A stretch of 64,000 nucleotides of DNA from Ornithinimicrobium pekingense DSM 21552 (lineage in GTDB: Bacteria > Actinomycetota > Actinomycetes > Actinomycetales > Dermatophilaceae): NCBI RefSeq assembly GCF_000421185.1, contig NZ_ATWJ01000012.1, forward strand, positions 124,001 to 188,000, written 5' to 3'. Shown here in pieces: positions 59,662 to 64,000 of this stretch (the first letter of the stretch is position 1; each line of letters begins with the position of its first letter). The position numbers and the translations under genes are program-made. The notes beneath the pieces are model-generated. The model saw nothing but the letters and a program-made list of their open reading frames with translations. It was not told the origin of the DNA and did not search any database.

Positions 59662-59724
59662 GCCGAGTGCCCCACTTCCGTCGGCCGGGGACGTCTCCGG
59701 CCCGACGGAAGTGGGGCACTCGGC
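59662..59724. repeat. Palindromic intergenic repeat, copy 2
   Basis: Perfect 23-bp inverted repeat (59662-59684 with 59702-59724) around a 17-base centre that can itself pair CCGG with CCGG. The arms begin GCCGAGTGCCCCACTTC, shared with copy 1 at 44,141 apart from one base. Between convergent genes, so it probably ends the leftward amidase operon as well. Confidence 0.75.
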
Positions 59725-59797
59725 ACGCTTGGTCGTGGGCGGGACCGGGTCGTGGGCGTGAACCGGGTCGTGGGTGGAGCGGGTCGGCGGGCGCGGC

Positions 59798-61228
59798 CTA
59801 CAGCTGCGGCGCACGCTCCGCATACCGCGTGGCGCGCTCGTAGACCCGGGCCAGGCGCAGCAGGCGGTCGTCGGACCAGGGGGCGCCGACGAGCTGCAGG
59901 CCGACGGGCAGGCCGTCGACGAAGCCGCCGGGCACCGACACGGCGGGGCAGCGGGTCGCCGAGACGAGCGAGCAGGAGCGCATCCACTCCACGTAGGTCT
60001 CCAGCTGCACGCCGTCGATCTCGCGCGGCCACGTCTCCTCGGTGGGGAAGGGCATGACCTGCACCGTGGGCGTCAGGAGCAGGTCGTGCTCCCCGAACCA
60101 CCCACGGACCGCGGCGTCGAGCCGGCCACGCGCCTCGGCGGCCGACATCAGCTGCTCGGCGCGCAGCTCCAGCCCGCGGCGGACGTTCCAGACGACGTCC
60201 TCCTTCACCAGCCCGTCCTCGGTGTGCTCGCGCACCAGCCGGCGCAGGTTGGTGGCCATCTCGAACGCGCGGTAGACGTCGAAGACCTCGTCGGCGTCGG
60301 TCAGCCGCGGCGCCGACTCCTCCACGGTGGCGCCGAGAGAGGCCAGGACCTCGGCCTGCTCGAGCACCGCGCGACGCACCTCGGGCGCCACCGGCACGCC
60401 GACACCGAGGTCGACGCTCACGCCCACCCGGACCCCGCGCAGGTCGTCGGGGCCCTCGTCGTCCAGCAGGGCCAGGAAGGACCCCGGCGCGACCGGGCTG
60501 GGCAGGGGGCCGTCCGGGTGCGGCCCGGCGACGACCGACATGCCGAGGGCGAGGTCGTCGACGCTGCGGGCCATGAGGCCGTTGCGGCTCAGCCACGCCT
60601 CGGGGTTGGCGGCCGGCACCGTGGGCACGACGCCCGGGCTCGGGCGCAGCCCGACGACGTTGCACCACGCCGCGGGGTTGCGCAGCGAACCGCCCATGTC
60701 GGAGCCGTCGGCGAGCGTCTGCATGCGCGCGGCGAGCGTGGCTGCGGCACCGCCGGAGGAGCCGCCGACCGAGCGGTCGGTGTCGTAGGGGTTGCCGGTC
60801 GCGCCGAAGACCGGGTTGAAGGTGTGCGAGCCGGCGGCGAACTCGGGCACGTTGTTCTTGCCGGTGCAGATGACGCCGGCGTCCCAGAGCCGCTGGACCA
60901 CCAGGTCGCTGTGGCCCGGGACCTGCTCGGACAGCAGCGGGGAGCCCATGGTGGTGCGCACGCCCGCCGTGGCGTGCGTGTCCTTGTGGGTCATGGGTAT
61001 GCCGTGCAGCGGGGGCAGCGCGCTCCCGCCGGCGGCCCGGCGGTCGGCCTCGTCGGCCGCGGCCAGCGCCTGCTCGGCGACCACGGTCACGACGGCGTTG
61101 AGCGCCGGGTTGACCCGCTCGACCCGGGCGAGGTGGTCCTCGACCACCTCGCGGGCGCTGACCTCACGGGCGTGCAGCCGGTCGCGCAGCTCGACGAGAC
61201 CGAGCTCGTGCAGGGCGGTGGCGGTCAC
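59798..61228 (-). CDS. Amidase-signature family hydrolase
   Basis: 476 residues with the Ser-cisSer-Lys triad: K82 in GIPMTHKDTHATAG, the GGSSGG loop (S157/S158) in DRSVGGSSGGAAATLAARMQ, and S181 in DGSDMGGSLRNPAAWC. Family members hydrolyse amides, ureido acids or allophanate. In this cluster it could cleave the ring-opened ureido acid (as N-malonylurea hydrolase does after barbiturase) or a carbamoyl product. The GTG at 61228 overlaps the DUF1116 stop by 4 bp, so it belongs to the fdrA-DUF1116 operon. Confidence 0.85.
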   Translation of the reverse strand: MTATALHELGLVELRDRLHAREVSAREVVEDHLARVERVNPALNAVVTVVAEQALAAADEADRRAAGGSALPPLHGIPMTHKDTHATAGVRTTMGSPLLSEQVPGHSDLVVQRLWDAGVICTGKNNVPEFAAGSHTFNPVFGATGNPYDTDRSVGGSSGGAAATLAARMQTLADGSDMGGSLRNPAAWCNVVGLRPSPGVVPTVPAANPEAWLSRNGLMARSVDDLALGMSVVAGPHPDGPLPSPVAPGSFLALLDDEGPDDLRGVRVGVSVDLGVGVPVAPEVRRAVLEQAEVLASLGATVEESAPRLTDADEVFDVYRAFEMATNLRRLVREHTEDGLVKEDVVWNVRRGLELRAEQLMSAAEARGRLDAAVRGWFGEHDLLLTPTVQVMPFPTEETWPREIDGVQLETYVEWMRSCSLVSATRCPAVSVPGGFVDGLPVGLQLVGAPWSDDRLLRLARVYERATRYAERAPQL

Positions 61229-62670
61229 GGCGTCCTCCCGTCCGTCGCGGACACCCGGTCGGCGAGCGCGCGCAGCGCCTGGACAAAGACCTCGGCCGGC
61301 GGGGTGACCAGGCCGGCACCGACCTGACCGGTGCCGGCCACGCGGCCGGCCATGCCGGTGTTGATCTGCGGCAGCACCCCGGTGCGGGCGACCGCGACGG
61401 CGTCGATGCCGACCGGCGCCCCGCGGAACTCCAGGATCGGCACCTGCAGCGCGGGGTGCTCGCCGAGGGTGATCTCGTACATGGTGCGGGTGGTGGTGAG
61501 GGCGAAGTCGACGTCGCCGCCGACCAGCCGCACGATCGCCGGGGCCGCGGCCATGACGAAGCCGCCCATGCCGGCGGTCTCGGTGATGGCCGAGTCGCCG
61601 ATGTCGGGGTTGGCGTCCTCCGGGCCGTAGGAGCCGAGGAAGAGGCCCTCGGGGGTGTTGGCCGGCGCGGTGAACCACTGGTCGCCGGTGCCCGAGAGCT
61701 GGATGCCGAAGTCGGTGCCGTTGCGGGCCATCGTCACCACGACGGAGGAGCCGGGGATGTCCTTGGCCGCGGCCATGGCCAGCTTGCACGCCGGCATGAC
61801 GAGGTTGAGGGCGAAGTGGTCGTTGGCGCCGACGAAGCGGCATACCTCGGCGATGTCGTCGGTGTTCCTCCCGCCCTCACCGACCTGGGCCACGATGTGG
61901 GGCAGCAGGTCGCGCAGGAACATCAGCGTGGCGCTGCGGTTGCGGTTGTGCCCCTCGTCGCCCATCTGCAGCATCTGCGAGAGGTAGGCCTTGATGTCCA
62001 CCGGGCCGTGCCGCTCGACCGCCTCGGCCAGCACCGGCCCGAGGACGTCACGCATCCAGCCCAGCCGGGTGATGACCTCCTCGGAGTAGGCGCCGTAGCG
62101 CAGCACCTTGCCCAGGCCCTCGTTGAGCGAGCAGTGCGAGACCGTGCCGTGCACCGGGTCGCGCAGCTCGAAGACCCACATCGAGGGGGAGATGACCCCG
62201 GCCATCGGGCCGACCGCGCCGCGGCTGTGGCAGGGGGCCAGGGAGATGTCCGGGCCGGAGAGCCTCTCGACCGCCTCCTCCTCGGTGGCGGCCAGGCCCT
62301 CGAAGAGCATGGCGCCGATGAGCGCCCCGCGCATCGGGCCGGAGGCCCGGTCCCAGGTCAGCGGCGGGCCGCTGTGCAGGAACTCCCCCCGCTGCAGGCC
62401 GAGCGCCTCGCTGGCCGGGGCGACGCGGACGAGCTCGGCCTCCGCGGAGGTGATGCGCTCCAGGGCGAGGGCGTTGGCCTCGGTGAGCCGCGGGTCGGCC
62501 AGGACCGTCGCGAGCGCCTCCCCGGTGCCGTCCATCGGGGGGCGCCACTCGACGTCGGCGACGGGCACGGCCTGGTCGCGCAGGGCGTCGGCGAACAGCT
62601 CGGCGCCCGCGGCGACGACGGCGGGGTCGCGGGTCAGCAGTCCGTGCAGCGGCTGCTCGGTGGTGCTCAT
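61225..62670 (-). CDS. DUF1116 protein, YlbE/AllG-like carbamoyltransferase subunit
   Basis: 481 residues. Conserved segments VEWRPPMDGTGEALATVLAD, SGPPLTWDRASGPMRGALIG, CHSRGAVGPMAGVISPSMWV, MGDEGHNRNRSATLMFLRDL and GGFVMAAAPAIVRLVGGDVD fit DUF1116. In Escherichia coli the homologue YlbE works with FdrA and YlbF as oxamate transcarbamylase, phosphorolysing a carbamoylated acid to carbamoyl phosphate (AllFGH, as I recall). The ATG overlaps the FdrA stop by 4 bp. A YlbF/DUF2877-like third subunit is not in the visible part. Confidence 0.85.
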   Translation of the reverse strand: MSTTEQPLHGLLTRDPAVVAAGAELFADALRDQAVPVADVEWRPPMDGTGEALATVLADPRLTEANALALERITSAEAELVRVAPASEALGLQRGEFLHSGPPLTWDRASGPMRGALIGAMLFEGLAATEEEAVERLSGPDISLAPCHSRGAVGPMAGVISPSMWVFELRDPVHGTVSHCSLNEGLGKVLRYGAYSEEVITRLGWMRDVLGPVLAEAVERHGPVDIKAYLSQMLQMGDEGHNRNRSATLMFLRDLLPHIVAQVGEGGRNTDDIAEVCRFVGANDHFALNLVMPACKLAMAAAKDIPGSSVVVTMARNGTDFGIQLSGTGDQWFTAPANTPEGLFLGSYGPEDANPDIGDSAITETAGMGGFVMAAAPAIVRLVGGDVDFALTTTRTMYEITLGEHPALQVPILEFRGAPVGIDAVAVARTGVLPQINTGMAGRVAGTGQVGAGLVTPPAEVFVQALRALADRVSATDGRTP

Positions 62671-64000
62671 CGGGCGGTCCTCTCGGTCGCGGGGGTGGTG
62701 GCGGGAGCCGCGCCCAGGAGCGAGAGCGCGGCGCGGACCGCCTGGGCGTTGGAGGTGAAGACGCTCGCGCCGGCCGCGGCCAGCGCCTCGGCGCAGGAGA
62801 CCAGGCCCTGGGGGTCGGACTCCGTCCCCACGAGGGTGACGACGACGGGCAGGTCGCGGCCCTGGCCGGTAGCGGTGGCGCGGGCCTGCCGGACCGCGTC
62901 GGCGAGCTCGCCGGCGGGGTCGGGGTGGGCGCCGTGGCCGAGGACGAGGTCGAGCAGCAGGACGCCGCAGGTGGGGTCGGCGCCCTCGGTTCGGATCCGC
63001 TCCAGGCGCAGGGACGGGTCGATCATCGGGTGCGCCCGGCCCTGGGTCAGCTCGTCGTCGCCGAAGTCGAGCACGGCGTGCCCCTGCGCCCGCTCCGATC
63101 CGGAGACCCGCGGGCTGCCGGCGAGCGGGATGTTGGAGACGACCGGGCCCAGCACCTCCTCGGCGATGACCATGGCCTCGTCGGCGAGGGTGCCGCCGCA
63201 GAACAGGCCGCGCAGGGACGCCCCGGCCGGTGCCTGCCCGCTGCTTCCCTCGGCGGGCCAGGTCGGCCAGGCGGGCACGTCGGCACCGACGGCGGCGAGG
63301 GTCTGCTCGACCGCGGCGGTCAGGTCGGGCAGCCCCCGGCCGAGCGTGGCCCAGGACACCGGGACCCCCAGCTCGGCGGCGAGCCGCTCCAGGTCGGCGA
63401 CGACCTCCTCGGCCGCGGGCTTGGAGACGATCACGACGTGCTCGGTCGCCTCGTCGGCGGCGAGCGCGCGCAGCGCCTGCCGGGCCGAGCGTCCGCCCAC
63501 CTCGGCGGACAGGTCGCGCCCGCCCAGCCCGAGGCAGTGGCTGACGCCCTCGCCGGCCAGGTCGAGCAGGCACATGACCTGCTGGGCCCCGGTGCCGGAG
63601 GCCGCGACCACGCCGATGCGGCCGGGGCGCACGACGTTGGCGAAGCCGAGCGCGGCCCCGCCCACCACCGCGGTGCCGCAGTCGGGACCCATCACCAGCA
63701 CGTCGCGCGCGGCGGCGGCGTCCTTGAGCGCGATCTCGTCGGCGACCGGCACGTTGTCGCTGAAGAGCATGACCGACAGCCCCGCGTTGACGGCGTCGAG
63801 GGCATCGAGCACGGCGTGCTGGCCGGGGGTGCTGACCAGCGCCAGGCCTGCCCCCGTGCGCCGGGCCGCGGAGCCGACGGTGCGGGGGGCCACCTCGGTG
63901 GTCGCCCCGCCGGCGCGCGAGCGCTCGTGCAGCTCCTGCAGGACGGCGGTGAGCATCTCGCGCCCGGCGGCCAGCGCGTCGTCGTCCTGCGCGCGCAGGG
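62667..64000 (-). CDS. fdrA: FdrA-family protein, N-terminus beyond the window edge
   Basis: 444 residues visible, open to the right-hand edge; E. coli FdrA is about 555, so roughly 100 N-terminal residues are missing. The succinyl-CoA-synthetase-like fold shows GLSVMLFSDNVPVADEIALK, VLVMGPDCGTAVVGGAALGF, ANVVRPGRIGVVAASGTGAQ and GLGGRDLSAEVGGRSA in FdrA order; C-terminal region with RGLFCGGTLADEAM and VLLLDLVLGHGAHPDPA. It is AllF in the oxamate transcarbamylase. Here it is coupled to DUF1116 and an amidase next to a ring-opening enzyme, suggesting energy-conserving carbamoyl transfer from a ureido acid. Confidence 0.88.
   Translation of the reverse strand, partial: LRAQDDDALAAGREMLTAVLQELHERSRAGGATTEVAPRTVGSAARRTGAGLALVSTPGQHAVLDALDAVNAGLSVMLFSDNVPVADEIALKDAAAARDVLVMGPDCGTAVVGGAALGFANVVRPGRIGVVAASGTGAQQVMCLLDLAGEGVSHCLGLGGRDLSAEVGGRSARQALRALAADEATEHVVIVSKPAAEEVVADLERLAAELGVPVSWATLGRGLPDLTAAVEQTLAAVGADVPAWPTWPAEGSSGQAPAGASLRGLFCGGTLADEAMVIAEEVLGPVVSNIPLAGSPRVSGSERAQGHAVLDFGDDELTQGRAHPMIDPSLRLERIRTEGADPTCGVLLLDLVLGHGAHPDPAGELADAVRQARATATGQGRDLPVVVTLVGTESDPQGLVSCAEALAAAGASVFTSNAQAVRAALSLLGAAPATTPATERTAR

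Noticed and set aside
1-64000. tRNA genes, rRNA, CRISPR arrays, insertion sequences, phage integration sites
   Set aside because: I looked for T-loop-like GTTCGA patterns in gaps, regularly spaced repeats, transposase motifs and target-site duplications and saw none. The window reads as stable chromosome.

Overview
The window is high-GC DNA (roughly 70-75% by eye) from a Gram-positive Actinomycetota, most likely a micrococcalean of the Intrasporangiaceae/Ornithinimicrobiaceae type. Supporting signs are a WhiB3-type iron-sulfur regulator, a DUF6104 microprotein, a mycothiol-synthase-like double GNAT protein, a DUF1918-DUF1876 protein, an actinobacterial Tad pilus locus, many GTG starts, 4-bp stop/start overlaps, and probable leaderless genes with TANNNT six to seven bases before a GTG. 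I see no tRNA, rRNA, CRISPR array, insertion sequence or integrase. The genus is inference.

Layout. Bases 1-9,800 (all leftward) form a tartrate/glycerate catabolic island: partial glycerate kinase, TarD-like dehydratase, two different tartrate/D-malate dehydrogenase paralogs, a tripartite tricarboxylate-type transporter (tctCAB), a LysR regulator, a tartronate-semialdehyde-reductase-like enzyme and a TauE/SafE permease. Bases 9,900-12,900 hold a DUF1918-DUF1876 protein, a diacylglycerol-kinase-like lipid kinase, a B12-binding protein with the CarH W-x9-EH signature, and a thioesterase. Bases 12,935-19,152 are a coupled operon: AhpD-type double-domain protein, FecBCD-like ABC importer and a large FAD/NAD(P)-binding protein.

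Bases 19,200-38,900 are a large Tad (Flp) pilus region. It contains the Flp pilin, prepilin peptidase, CpaB, TadA, TadB, TadC, TadE and TadG homologues, a NarL-type two-component system, and a CpaE/TadZ ATPase that runs in one open frame into a TadE-like pseudopilin. It also has a 456-residue prepilin-like protein, several unknown exported proteins, and two paralogous OmpA-protein/lipoprotein pairs, one on each side of the machine, all four proteins carrying a C-x-C motif. The Flp promoter and the divergent promoter at 25.1-25.3 kb share a 13-bp sequence at the same distance from the -10 element.

Bases 38,950-52,600 are mostly housekeeping and envelope genes: a P-loop kinase, a saccharopine-dehydrogenase-like reductase, whiB3, an M50-type peptidase, a GNAT protein, DUF6104, an SGNH-fold protein without its catalytic serine, pheA, a polyprenyl glycosylphosphotransferase with a low-molecular-weight tyrosine phosphatase, tsaE-alr-leuB, and divergent leuCD. 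Bases 52,700-55,300 encode a secreted M14 carboxypeptidase.

Bases 55,400-64,000 look like a nitrogen/carbon salvage cluster: an AccD-AccA-like carboxyltransferase fusion and a class III CoA-transferase, divergent from a barbiturase/cyanuric-acid-hydrolase-type ring-opening amidohydrolase, and convergent with that an amidase, a DUF1116 protein and an FdrA protein. The last two are homologues of oxamate-transcarbamylase subunits. I infer ring opening of a cyclic ureide followed by phosphorolysis or hydrolysis of the carbamoyl product, with the organic acid going to CoA metabolism.

Overlaying everything is a dispersed decamer, GGTATGCCGT: eight plus-strand copies and one minus-strand copy. It sits in coding DNA across reading frames and forces otherwise rare codons.
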